Below are positions 22,001 through 32,900 of a DNA stretch of 64,000 nt, piece by piece (position 1 is the first letter of the stretch; the number at the start of each line of letters is the position of its first letter). Source of the stretch: Acytostelium subglobosum LB1 (lineage: Eukaryota > Evosea > Eumycetozoa > Acytosteliales > Acytosteliaceae); assembly GCF_000787575.1 (NCBI RefSeq), contig NW_012236496.1, forward strand, positions 132,891 to 196,890. The letters are read 5' to 3'. Below the pieces are notes generated by a model. That model saw only the letters and a list, made by a program, of their open reading frames with translations. It had not been told where the DNA came from and ran no database searches. The position numbers and the translations under genes are program-made.

Positions 22001-22422
22001 TTAAGTGCAACGAAGGGCGAGGCCTTGATTCGTTGATAGTGTTCTTAAGCTCAGGACCATTCCGACCAAAGGGGAGCAAAGGAATATTGAGGGCAGAGTT
22101 ATATAATTATAATTGTTCAAGTTGCTGGTAAGATTATGGCGACAAGTGATTGGGATATTGTATTTCATTGTGGCACCGAACTTTGTATCTTGTTTGTTCT
22201 ACTGTTGAGGAGAGAAAATAAATCATACACACTCTGAATGAGTGTGGGTGGGAGTGTGGTTTCAGAATGATCAGCTGATCAGTGGATTGAGCCCCAACCC
22301 CACAAGATCAAATTGATGATCACTAATAATACAATCAGTCTTCCTTAATTATTGTTATAACTGTTTATCTTATCTTTATCTTTATTTAACATTGATCGAT
22401 CAATCAATCAATCACATTCAAT
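22001..22422. other. Intergenic upstream of the nucleotidase gene
   Basis: AT-rich, with a TTTATCTTTATCTTTATTT stretch just before the next gene that may serve as the T-rich promoter common in dictyostelids. No ORF of note. Confidence 0.5.
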
Positions 22423-24487
22423 ATGTCACAAACACCACCAGTGTCTAGTACACCAAAGCTATCTGCTACATTCAGAACATCCAGTTCTGGTCTTCTGATG
22501 GAGAAAAGACGTCAGGAACAAGAGTATGTCTCTCATTGATCACTCAGGAATAACACAATCTTACTAATATTCTCATTCCCCTCACTCAATCAATCACTCA
22601 ATCAATCAGACATACAACAACAACTTCCACATCAACTGGAAGTGATCCAGTGGTCAATCATCTGACTTTGAGTGAGTACCTCTGATTCCAATCAATCATT
22701 CATTCATTCATTCAATCATTCAATCACTCGTCACTCACACATCATTCAAACATAGATGACTTGTCAAACCCACCAACTGATGAGGAATTGAAGAACTATA
22801 AGGACTTGCCATCCAACCAGTTGCCACCAATCCACAAGAGAGAGATGCTAAAGAGGATCTTTGTCAACCGTGATCTTAAGTTGGAGCGCATGGAGTTCTT
22901 TGGCTTTGACATGGACTACACGATCGCCGTGTACAACTCGCCAGACTTTGAGGAGCTGGCCTACAACATGGTGATCGACCGTCTCATCCAGCAGGGTTAC
23001 CCCGCCTCGATCAAGAAGTTGAGGTACGACCCCGAGTTCCCCATCCGTGGCCTGTTCCTGGACAAGGAGCTGGGCAACCTGCTCAAGATCGACAGCTTTG
23101 GCAACATCACCATCTGTGTGCACGGAAAGCGCACGCTCAGCAAGAACGAGACGATCGAGTTCTATCCCAGCATGAGGGTCAACGCCGACGACATTGGCCG
23201 CAGGTTCTACCTGCTCAACACCCTGTTCACGCTGCCCGAGGCGTCGCTCTACAGCGACCTCGTGGAGTTCCTCGAGAAGGAGAGCGAGCTGGTCATCACC
23301 GAGGAGGTGGCCAACGAGCAGCAGCAGATGAACTCGCCGCCCCTCCACTCGCTGAGGAACCCCGCCTCCAAGGACGAGCACTCGATCCCCGTCGGCGACC
23401 TGTCCTACGCCAACCTGTTCCAGGATGTCCGCGAGGCCATGGACCTCGTGCACAACGATGGCAGTCTAAAGACCAAGGTGTTGGATGACATGCCCAGATA
23501 CATCAAGAAGACCAACTGTCATGTATTCTTTGATCGTTTGAGACAAGACAAGAAGAAGGTGTTCCTCCTAACAAACAGCGAGTACTACTACACCAACAAG
23601 GTCATGTCCTATCTCCTCAATGACACCAATCCAAACTACAAGAGTTGGAGAGATTTCTTTGGTATGTGTTCATGGAATCACATCAATCGAACACTTTGGA
23701 ATCATTCCAATCACTCCACCATCACTCATGAACCATTCCAATCCATCACACTCAATCACTCAATCACTCGCTCCCTGGAATAATTCCATACTAACCACTT
23801 CCCACTCACTATCAATCAATCAATCAATCAATAGACTTCATCATTGTTGGAGCGGATAAGCCAAGATTCTTCTCAGAGGGTACCACTATTAGAGAGGTGG
23901 ACATTGCCACTGGCAACTTGAAGATCACTAATGTAAAGGACAGGTTCGAGCCTGGCAAGGTATACCATGGTGGTTCACTGTCCCTGGTTCAGAAGTTGAC
24001 AGGTGTGAAGGGCAACCGCGTGTTGTACACTGGTGATCACATCTTTGCCGACATTATCAAGTCCAAGAAGACGCACGGTTGGAGGAACCTCCTGATCGTG
24101 CCCGAGTTGCAGCACGAGATCGAAGTGTTTGAGGAGCAGAAGCAGACCGTCAACCACTTGATGAACCTCGAGTTCATCAGAGCCGAGATCTACCGTGGTC
24201 TGGACTCTGAGTGCACGACACCACCCGACATCAATGTGTTGCACCAGCACATCAAGCAGGCGTCCAAGAAGTTGAACGATTCGTACAACAAGTACTTTGG
24301 CAGTTTGTTCAAGTCTGGCTCCAACTCAACATTCTTTGCCATGCAAGTTCAGCGCTATGCTGACCTCTACGCCAGTGACTACCTCAACCTCTTGAACTAC
24401 CCTCTCTTCTACACCTTCAGTGCCAACACCTACGCCATGCCCCATGAGAACCTCACTGGTGCCTCAATCGATAAGATGGCAAACTAA
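22423..24487 (+). CDS. Cytosolic purine 5'-nucleotidase (NT5C2-type)
   Basis: Exons 22423-22523, 22610-22671, 22756-23661 and 23835-24487 (573 residues; human NT5C2 is of similar size). HAD-superfamily motifs are intact: motif I FGFDMDYTIAVY with the nucleophilic Asp, motif II VFLLTNSEYYY, and motif IV VLYTGDHIFADI. The family hydrolyses IMP and GMP and can transfer phosphate between nucleosides, setting purine pools in the cytosol. The acidic C-terminal tail of animal NT5C2 is absent. Intron 3 (173 bases) holds two TGGAA-N3-TTCCA palindromes. It might be an NT5DC paralogue instead, but length and motif spacing favour NT5C2. Confidence 0.88.
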
Positions 24488-24569
24488 CTAATCCAACAAC
24501 TACCCCATCTGGGCAATTCTGGAAAACTGGAATATCCTGGAAACACCAACTTAATATTATAACACAATA

Positions 24570-24590
24570 AATAAATATTTAATATTTATT
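24570..24590. terminator. Palindromic bidirectional poly(A) region
   Basis: A 21-base inverted repeat with a single central base, beginning AATAAATATT and ending AATATTTATT, lies between two convergent genes and offers AATAAA on both strands. It probably supplies polyadenylation signals for both. Confidence 0.55.
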
Positions 24591-24634
24591 AATGATGGTG
24601 TATTTACAAGATTGGATATATATATGTATATGTA

Positions 24635-25866
24635 TTACGCGCGCTTGGATGGTTTGGGTTTGGATGATGATGGACCCAATAATAACTTGAGATTCTCGAG
24701 GAATCCACTGCGATGATGTGATTGAGCCTTCTTCTTGATCATGGATGAGTTGCTCAGTGGTGTCTTCAGGGTTGGTTGTACGGGTTGGAATCCATTCGGT
24801 ACATTGACCTGAGGTGATGGATACCAATATTGGCCATTGGTCTGAACTTCACCAACACCCAAAGTGGCATTCTTGTTGCGATTGTAGAATCCATGCATCT
24901 TTCTAACATCGCTGAAAGTGAGATCATACTCTTTGGAATTGACCACTGATCTTGAAAATATATGATCGTACAATATTGTTCGGAACTGAGTCTCATTGAA
25001 GTAACTATGAGGTGAAATTGTAAAGTAGAGGTCTTCAGCGCCATCCTCACTAATAATAGGTGGTCTACCATCAGTTACAGGTCTATCGAATCCAATATAT
25101 AAATCAATATCACTAACTGGTACTCCATAATATTGTTCAATCATATCATTCTTTGTTGGCACTATTCCGGAAATAAGTTAGTAATATGTTAAAATATATT
25201 ATTATATTTTGGAATATGTTATACATACATTTGTTATGTTTGATATAATATTCAACTGAGAGTCGACCAATTACTTCGGTTGGTGAGGTGATACTGGTAC
25301 CAAAGAGTAGGATGTGCTTGGTACGGTGTGCAGACTCGGTCATTAGCTTCTCCATCAATTTCTCCAAGTCTTGATCATTGTCAAATTGGCAAAACTCGCG
25401 CCATTCTCCATAAAATACTATACGGATACCCATTGATTCAAAGGCATCGCGGAGCTGCGAGTCCTTGGTAAGGCAATCCAGTCCCCAAAGATATTTGATA
25501 AACTTTGGATAGTACTCTGTACCACGCTTGGCAAGAGTAGGGAACCACATTGGATACAATACAGTATGAATACCATGATTCATCATCATTACAGTATGTT
25601 CCAACATCACCTTGAATGACTCTACGGAATATCCATCCCAATTAATTGATAATTTAGTATCATCTTCACTCTTATCTAAAAATATTTCATTATATTAGTA
25701 TCATCTTTGTTATATTATTATTATTAATATACATACCAGAGTTTAAAACCTCTTTTATCAGATGACTCCTTCTTGTACCATCATAGGCGAACACTAATGA
25801 TTTGGTTCCAGAACTCTGGACAATGTTGGATATCTCCGAAGTGGACAAATTATTAAATTGACTCAT
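24635..25866 (-). CDS. Divergent cis-prenyltransferase-like protein
   Basis: Exons 25866-25737, 25675-25229 and 25161-24635, in phase, 367 residues. Near the N-terminus LVFAYDGTRRSHL resembles the catalytic Asp-Gly-Asn-x-Arg motif of undecaprenyl/dehydrodolichyl diphosphate synthases. GIRIVFYGEW fits the segment that reads V-x-V-I-G-D in those enzymes, and GVPVSDIDLYIGFDRP fits the conserved PDLDLLIRTSGE region, with the second Arg altered. TISPHSYFNETQF fits FLLWQxAYxE. This suggests a relative of the cis-prenyltransferase fold that has left the polyprenol-synthase line, as in bacterial terpenyl transferases. The substrate is unknown; activity toward short prenyl diphosphates is inferred. 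The C-terminal 80 residues are Ser/Lys/Pro-rich and unique. Confidence 0.55.
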
Positions 25867-27466
25867 TATTTGGAGTAGTTATATATATATATATAAAGTA
25901 ATTAAATAAATAAATATAAATATAAATATATATATTAATTAATTATTATATTTGTGTAGTAGTATAAATATTATTGAATTGAGTTTGTGATCGAACGAAT
26001 TGATGGAAATAAGGAATAGTAATAGTAGTAGTAATAAGTGGTTGTAGTAGTACTCTTTGGTTATATTGAGATCGAAGTTGGATACAGGACAAATCTAGAT
26101 GTAATGGCTTAAGGGCAGGCCTGTCCTTTAAAGTATCTATCGTAAATATAATAAAGTATGGTATATGTGTGTGTGGTGAATTGATTGTGTGATCGTGTGT
26201 GTGTGTGTGTGTGTGATATATATCTATGATTGATTGATTGGATTATAGATTGATTGAATGATTGACTTGATGTGGAATTGTGGTGACCTTCGGAAGAGTT
26301 GTTGTTTCAGTTGTCGGTCTAGTTGGAGAAATAGGGAGGTACAAGTATACACACAAACACTCACTCTCTCTCTTTGATCAACAAGAGTTATTTGTTACAA
26401 GGGTAATAATACTCTGAGAATAATAATAATGATGTGGTTTATTCCAAGAGACACTACCTGATACATGATGGTGTCGTGTCAATAGTTAGTGAGTGAGTGA
26501 GGAACAGCTTGGGGGAACAACAAACACTTTGTACATCGTTCCATTCGTCAGCTCCCTCTCTGAGTGCCTGGCATCCAAACCCCCAGACCAATGTGATCAC
26601 CGTAGCTCACCAATTGGCCACCGGTGATCAAAGCTTCTTGTTGATGTTGCTGTTTGATGTGTTATGTATGGTGTGTGTGTGTGAGTTAGTCAACTCCCTG
26701 CCTCAATAAATCAATCAATCATACTACCATCCATTAATGAATTACAATTACTTCATCGTCCAATTAAGTTAAAGGTAGATAGATCAATTTGGCGACGGAT
26801 TGGTAGTTGTCAAGACGCCTCCCCCAGGCCTCAGTTGGGCCAACTTTCCATTCAACCCCCACCCCAATCCTGAATTGGCAGCACTATCGTTTTGTGATCG
26901 AAAGAGTTTATTGATTTAGCACATTGGGGGTTGTTTGTTGTTGTTGATGATGATGTTTAGAAGTGCCTACTTATGTGTATGAGTGACTGATGGTTTACCA
27001 ACGATCGTTCAAGATCAATCCAAGGTATATATTAAGGGCGAACATACATCGTTTTGATAATAAGGAGATCTATTATTGTTCTCCATAAAATCATCTCAAC
27101 ACTTTAGAAGCCTCTATCACCTGATCTGAGATATGAGATCGATGGTGATGACCCTTGATTGTTGAGAATAGGGGGAGTAAGCAGTAAATGGATCTCGCTG
27201 ATCCAAGCCCCAAACAACAACTACATCAACCATGGTGTGCCCCTTGTTTTGTTTGAATGTTTGTTTGATTGATTGATTGATTGGTTGTTTGAACAAACAT
27301 GTTTGAGATGGTAACTTGATGTTTATTTGACTGTTCACGTTCCAGACCAAGTACTGGAAGCGTCGTCCAGTCTGGATGCATAACCTTCCATGTTGATCAT
27401 ATCATTGATATGTATCGAGTCGAGTTCAGTGCGAGCTTGACAGACTGGCTCCCTCGACCGAGCGAC
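25867..27466. other. 1.6-kb gene-poor region with simple repeats
   Basis: Upstream AT repeats (about 25878-25940), a (GT)n tract at 26195-26215, TTGA runs near 26230 and 27265, and TGTGTG near 26670. Short ORFs here show no domain and no coherent splice partners. The largest gene-free stretch in the window; it may hold promoters for the cis-prenyltransferase-like gene or unrecognised ncRNA. Confidence 0.5.
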
Positions 27467-28411
27467 TTATAAGGTTGCTATCGCCACACACACAAACAAT
27501 AGAATGAACTTGGAAAGACATCCGGCTTCTAAAGTGGTGTTGAAATGGCTCAGAGAAGAGGCGCTGTTGCTGCTACTTCCTTGGCGGCCCGCTCTATCTT
27601 GGTCCTCGCTCGCTCCGATCTGTGGAACGGGAGTCGTTCTGTTGACCAACGGCAAGCCATCCTCCACGTCGATCGGCACTCTTGGGCTGCTACCACTATC
27701 GTCCGTTTGAATTGAAGTAGTTGTTTTCGTTGTTGTAGATGTAGTAGTGTTGTGGTTGTTGTTTGTGTTGTTCTTGTTCTTATCGATGATCGGCCCATTG
27801 TTCCACGTAGGCTTGACTCTCTCACGAGCATCAAGTTCATGCTCCTGTTGCTGTCGGAAGGGATAGTCGCGCTTCTCAAACTCTTCACGTCTGTTGCGGT
27901 CCAACTTCTCCAGATCCTCTTGTGCCTTGCCATATGGGTTGAGTTCTTCCTCTGGCGATAGCCATGGATAAGAAGGATGCACTACCACCATGAACTCCTT
28001 TGGTGTACCAGCCATATTAGTGCGACGAAGACCATACTTGTAACGACCTATTCTATTGAACACATGTGATGCTCTAGCACCTGGCTCGGCAAGCCTGTAC
28101 AAAGCCTTCTCGTCAAATATGAAAACTTCATAAGTCTCGCTAGCTGTGTCTTTTGTGGCGGCGGTGGCTTCTGTGTCGCTCACATCCTTGGATTCTTTAG
28201 CTGTTGCTGCTTGCCATATTATCTTATCTCCTATTATTATATCTACTGGTGAAGCCACCTCCATCTTGCTGTCCCATGTCAACAACATTTCCTTTGATAC
28301 ATGTAGAGCGTTCACCATATCATGTTGCCGCGCCACAGTTAACAACAGTAGCAGTAGCAATATTATCCGCCCTGCCATCTGTATATTATATAATTGTACA
28401 AGTATCTTCAT
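27467..28411 (-). CDS. Secreted, probably GPI-anchored protein
   Basis: About 314 residues from the Met that begins MKILVQLYNIQ; a start 18 bases upstream or the later MAGRIILLLLLLL is also possible. A strongly hydrophobic N-terminus is a signal peptide. The first 150 residues (VDIIIGDKIIWQ, YEVFIFDEKALY, FNRIGRYKYGLR, KEFMVVVHP) have the strand order of a phytocyanin/cupredoxin fold, but I see no complete Cys-His-Met copper site. A charged segment, Thr/Asn-rich linker and C-terminal hydrophobic tail (KFILLFVCVAIATL after Ser/Asn residues) suggest a GPI anchor. Function unknown. Confidence 0.65.
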   Translation of the reverse strand: MKILVQLYNIQMAGRIILLLLLLLTVARQHDMVNALHVSKEMLLTWDSKMEVASPVDIIIGDKIIWQAATAKESKDVSDTEATAATKDTASETYEVFIFDEKALYRLAEPGARASHVFNRIGRYKYGLRRTNMAGTPKEFMVVVHPSYPWLSPEEELNPYGKAQEDLEKLDRNRREEFEKRDYPFRQQQEHELDARERVKPTWNNGPIIDKNKNNTNNNHNTTTSTTTKTTTSIQTDDSGSSPRVPIDVEDGLPLVNRTTPVPQIGASEDQDRAGRQGSSSNSASSLSHFNTTLEAGCLSKFILLFVCVAIATL

Positions 28412-28860
28412 ACTTCTTCCTCCTCCCACATAATAATATATTATATAAAGTTGATTGATGCGGTTGATTGATTGATTGAATGATTGAGTGTTCAGGTTAA
28501 TGAATGAATGAATGAATGACCAGCAGTACTATAACCCATTAGTTATACGCTCACTCATTATATCATCAATGGCGACCATATTGATAGGATAATGATGAAT
28601 GTATAATGGTGAGTAGAGTAATGATATGTGTTACCGCGGCTGTGGCGATACTTGTTTCCGTCCACACCTTGGTAGTAGTGTGGTGTGTGAGTTGGAAGTT
28701 GGAAAGTGAGTGGGCAACTATTACCGCCACACTCACACACACCTCAGGTGTTGTTGACGTCAATGACAATGCCAAAGCCAATGCCATTGATTATTATATA
28801 TGTTAGTTGTAGTATATATGTATAATATATGTGTATTTACAATTATAATAATAAGTTAAG
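28412..28860. other. Intergenic
   Basis: AT-rich with TGATTGATTGA and GAATGAATGAATGAATG runs (about 28465-28520). Short ORFs on both strands at 28558-28806 show no family features; no gene supported. Confidence 0.5.
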
Positions 28861-30015
28861 TTATGGTTGTAAGTTGTCTTGTTGTGTCAAAGCAACTGGA
28901 CTCGAGTCAACAATAGGTAGTGGAACAGGGGCAGCACTGACCTCAAGCCATCTTGCAAGGTTTGTGGCATGGAAGCCCAATGACCTGAATAATGCCTGCG
29001 ACTCGGTATTGTCGGTCTTGATGTAAAGGTATGGCTGCGCATCACCTTTCTCCAGCATTCTGATGAGTAAGTCTGCAACGACAGACTTGGCATAACCGCG
29101 TTTCCTATGCTCACTTGGCGTGAACAAGTTGCCAATGCTTCCGTCACTATATTGTATGATCCAGCTGACCATGTCCACTCCCACTCTCTTGCAGCTTGTC
29201 AAGCTGTGCTTAGTAGTCCACCTCATAAACTCCATAGACACTGCGCTTCTGTATGCCCAGTATGAGTCTGTTGGATCGTGTCCGTGTGAGTGGCGGGCGA
29301 GTGTGAGTACGGGTACGAAGTGTCGTTGTGTACTACCATCAAACTTACCAATGATACCAGCTTCCTCCTCTTGGATTTGACCTTCATTTCCCTCGACCAT
29401 GGCCTTGAGCTGAGGCAATTTGCCGCGTAGTTCATCCAGGGTCATGGTCAACATGTCGAATATGTATTGACTCTCATCGACCACCAGACCTTGCCTCTTC
29501 AAGACCTGCTCGATAATGTCATACTCCACTATGCTCAATGAAGAGAATACAAGGAATGGTGTCTTGATGTCCATGTGCCTCCTCAATCCATTGTAGTTGA
29601 AGGGGTAGACGGTGTCGTCGAGCGGGATTGGAAGTGAGTCAATGTGATCGACGAGGAGGCCACGTGTCCAGTCGGTGAGGTTGACGTAGCTGGTGAAGCG
29701 CACCAGATCGTTGGTGTAGAGGCTCAGCTGACCTCTAATGACATCGATCATCAATATGATTGTTGGCTTGTTGAGACGGTCGACCATGTAGACAAAGTTA
29801 CGGCCACCATTGACCGACACCTGTGTACGTATCCTGACCTCCTGTTCATAGCCAACGAGTTGTCCATCACGCAACAGATTGTTTGGTTCCTTCTCAAAGA
29901 CCAATCTATCCACATAGGTCTCATCCATCAATTGTCTTTTACTCAACTGCTTAACAGGTACAGGTAACTGTATATTCTGTTGTTGTTGTTGTTGTAATTG
30001 CTGTTGTTGCATCAT
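28861..30015 (-). CDS. GNAT-family N-acetyltransferase-like protein
   Basis: Single exon, 384 residues beginning with a poly-Q tract. The C-terminal third holds a GNAT core: WIIQYSDGSIGNLFTPSEHR then KRGYAKSVVADLL, the acetyl-CoA loop (Arg/Gln-x-x-Gly-x-Gly/Ala type, here HRKRGYAKS), followed by YLYIKTDNTESQALFRSLGF, matching the motif B region. The arrangement resembles glycine N-acyltransferase/FR47-like members with a long N-terminal partner domain. The likely reaction is acyl transfer from CoA to an amine; the substrate is unknown. Poly-Q length near the start is probably polymorphic. Confidence 0.75.
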   Translation of the reverse strand: MMQQQQLQQQQQQNIQLPVPVKQLSKRQLMDETYVDRLVFEKEPNNLLRDGQLVGYEQEVRIRTQVSVNGGRNFVYMVDRLNKPTIILMIDVIRGQLSLYTNDLVRFTSYVNLTDWTRGLLVDHIDSLPIPLDDTVYPFNYNGLRRHMDIKTPFLVFSSLSIVEYDIIEQVLKRQGLVVDESQYIFDMLTMTLDELRGKLPQLKAMVEGNEGQIQEEEAGIIGKFDGSTQRHFVPVLTLARHSHGHDPTDSYWAYRSAVSMEFMRWTTKHSLTSCKRVGVDMVSWIIQYSDGSIGNLFTPSEHRKRGYAKSVVADLLIRMLEKGDAQPYLYIKTDNTESQALFRSLGFHATNLARWLEVSAAPVPLPIVDSSPVALTQQDNLQP

Positions 30016-30451
30016 TATTATTATTGTAATTATACTCCTAATACTATATTGTATTGTAATGTAATGATATAACTCTATCTATCATATCAACTTTTTGAAT
30101 GAATGAGTGAATGAATGAAGGGATGAAGGGACTCGACCGAAACCCTTTGATGTTTTTTTGCCTCAAAACAAAGATATTATTATTATTATCTTATCTTTTA
30201 TTTTATTTATGATAATCTTATTAATCTTAATAACAATTACTTATTTAATTATAATTATTATTAAATATTTAATAATATAAGGTATTCGCCAAAGTATCTT
30301 ATAACAACCAATAACCACAATACATGTATATAAGGATGGTGGATCGTGTCTGAATAATCGAGATAGATGATATGGCAAGGTGGAAGTGGCAAACTCGAAG
30401 AACTGTACACAATAACTAAGTGAGTGCACAATGGAAATTTGTTATGTTATT
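30016..30451. other. AT-rich intergenic
   Basis: ATTATTATT-rich spacer with GAATGAATGA runs at about 30095-30120 and a TTTTATTTTATTTATG tract near 30195. Nothing recognisable as a gene. Confidence 0.5.
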
Positions 30452-32632
30452 TTAGATATTAGTGTGTTTGTGTACATTGCCGACACTGGATTGTTTGTGT
30501 TTGAGATAATCCATTATTATGGGGTTGTCTTTAGCATGTTGGAAGGCCATCAACAAATACCTTTTTAGCCGATTATTTCCAAGTAGAAACTTCACAATGT
30601 TGAGATGTCCATACTGGCAGGCCGTGTACAGGAGTTCGTGTTGGTAGATCTCGTTTGGGTGTGTTTTGCAACAAAGGAAGATTATGCTAGCCAGGTCACC
30701 ATGCTTGACAAACGGCTGTATGGGGAAGAAGAATGGATGGCAAATGAAAAGATGAAGGTACTTGAGAACTTCCAAAGACGCCCCACGGGGTGAATTATGA
30801 TTGATTGGGTAAGAGGGCAGATGATTGTACTTTTGTGGATCGATCCGTCTTTGCCCTATGCACCTCTACAAGGTCAGCGACTTCCAACCCTACCGGATTG
30901 ACTACTTGGTGAAAAAGGTATTCGCGAGTATGATCACGATTGCTTTCGGTTGCCTCGATGTGATGTGCACCAGCACCCGACCTGAGGTACTCTAGAAGTG
31001 GCTGGTTGCGCCGATAGCCAACCATGTACTCTCTGTCCAGTTTGATGGATGTGTGGTTGGTGCCTTCCAGAAAGAGAATGATGTCATTCCGATCGCATTC
31101 TGCTGCAAAGCTGATCGTCATGCGATGGAAGGGCTCTGTGCGCTGCTCATGAAGGAACTGGAGTAACTCTAATGCATCACCACGTTTGAGCCAGTTCATG
31201 CAGCCGCCTCTACCATTCCGTTGAAGGAGTTCATTGAAATGATATCCTTCTGAGCGATGGATATGGAGGAAATCAATGACTTGGCGATGTCCATTCACGA
31301 TTGCTTGGCTCATTGCCAAGGTGGTACAGCCTTCGGTGCGCTGCTCGTGTAGAAATTTTACGACATGGAGATGGCCGTTGCCTGCTGCCTCATCCATGGC
31401 GCGGCATGATGTTCTGTACATGGGAAATGTGTCGTGTAGATACTGAACAACCGCAAGGTGTCCAGCGCTCGCCGCTTCCTCCAAACAGATAGCGGTGGGT
31501 GGCATGTGGAGAGAAAGAAAATGTATGATGTCCAGATTACCGCGCTTGGCTGCTATATCCATACAGATTTGATTGTACGGAAGTGAAAAGGCGTTGTGTA
31601 GGTACTCTAGCGTGCGGATGTCCTGAGCAAGCATGGCATCCTGTGTGAAGTTTGCGACGCCTCTCTCCTCGACCAAGCGCCGAAGAACAGGCACCGGGTA
31701 TTGGTGCGCTAACAGGTCCATGTGGTCGATAATGTTACCAGTTAGTGGGCGATTCTGATCCAAGTAGTGCGCCACTACTATGTGTCCATTTGAAAGTGTT
31801 TTTTGCATTGTATCCCTCTTACAGCTTTCCAATCTATTTTTGTCCAGAAAGATAACGACGTCATAGTGGCCATTGGTGGCTGCAGCGTGCATTGCCTCGC
31901 TTGTACAGCTATATCCCTTATTGTGGAGTAGAATGACATTTTTAGACGGCCATGCGCCGCTGCTACATCGATGACTGGATTCCGCGTATTGGGAGCCCAG
32001 CTGCTAACAAGAAGCTCCAGTAATTCGTAATCTTGACATTTGGCAGCCTCTTGGAAAGCAGCCAATGTGAATCCCTCCTTGTTGACTCTCTGGTGGAAGA
32101 GAAATTTGGCAATGTGATAATGTCCGTTCTTGACGAGCATGTTGTTGGTGCTGAACAAACCACGTTCGTTATCGGGATGCTGATTGAGTAGCTCGATTAT
32201 TGAAATATGACCATGTTTGCAGGCTATATCAGCCAGACCAACCAAACGATGATCAATATTGGTAAAATGGCATTTGCTATTGGCAGGATATTTGGTAACT
32301 GTATTGGGTGGGGGTGGGGTTGGTTGGTTTGGATTGTACGAAGACATAGGTTTAGGTTCATACATACTGTCTGGAATAAAGTCCCTATGAAAGTTGATAA
32401 GATCGATGTTTTGAGGCTCGGCATTAATGCGACGGGACAAGTACTCCGTATAACCAAAGTATGACAGCAACTTGAACGAGTTGTGCATCATGCACCACTT
32501 GTGTATTCGAACCATGTTGAAGAAGTTAAGTCTAATCAATTGCTGGTGAATCCATATTATATGATAAAATACATTCTTTAAGATGATTTTGTTATTTAAT
32601 AAACAAAAGAACAATCGTGTTCTTGTATTCAT
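30452..32632 (-). CDS. Ankyrin-repeat protein with a homopolymer slip
   Basis: The N-terminus (RLFFCLLNNKIILKNVFYHI) is typical of dictyostelid ankyrin proteins with an F-box-like start. Around 12-14 ankyrin-like repeats follow (for example AACKHGHISIIELLNQH, AATNGHYDVVIFLDKNR, AAGNGHLHVVKFLHEQR). The frame shifts once at a five-T run (31939-31943, plus strand); one more base would continue HGRLKNVILLHNKG and the repeats. After that the frame stops at 30795, or a 70-base intron (30830-30761, GT-AG, phase 0) joins it to a last exon ending at 30452 that adds another repeat pair. Whether this is a live gene with an assembly error or a fresh pseudogene is open. Confidence 0.65.
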
Positions 32633-32900
32633 GTCGTATTGTTTGTTGCTTAAGTTTAAGTTATTCTCATCACAACAATGACGGTCTTGTCATTGGAAGT
32701 TAGAAAAATTAAAAATTAAATTAAATTGGTTATTTGTCAGATCATCAATCACATCACGCAAATCTGAAACCCATAAATTTAAAAATAGGTAATTTGAAAA
32801 ACCGAACGAATGTTTGAAGTATGCATTGAGTGTGATGATTGTTTGAGATTGTTAACTCTATTCTAAACAAGATATATATACAGTTAGATAGATAGATACA

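Noticed and set aside
22848-23453. 201-residue antisense ORF in the nucleotidase gene
   Set aside because: Arises from G/C-rich codon use of exon 3 of the real gene; no family match.
26497-26709. Short ORF in the gene-poor region
   Set aside because: No domain, no splice partners and ordinary intergenic composition around it.
27117-27350. Short minus-strand ORF with a repeat resembling an intron
   Set aside because: Only about 38 residues would remain outside the repeat and no partner exon was found.
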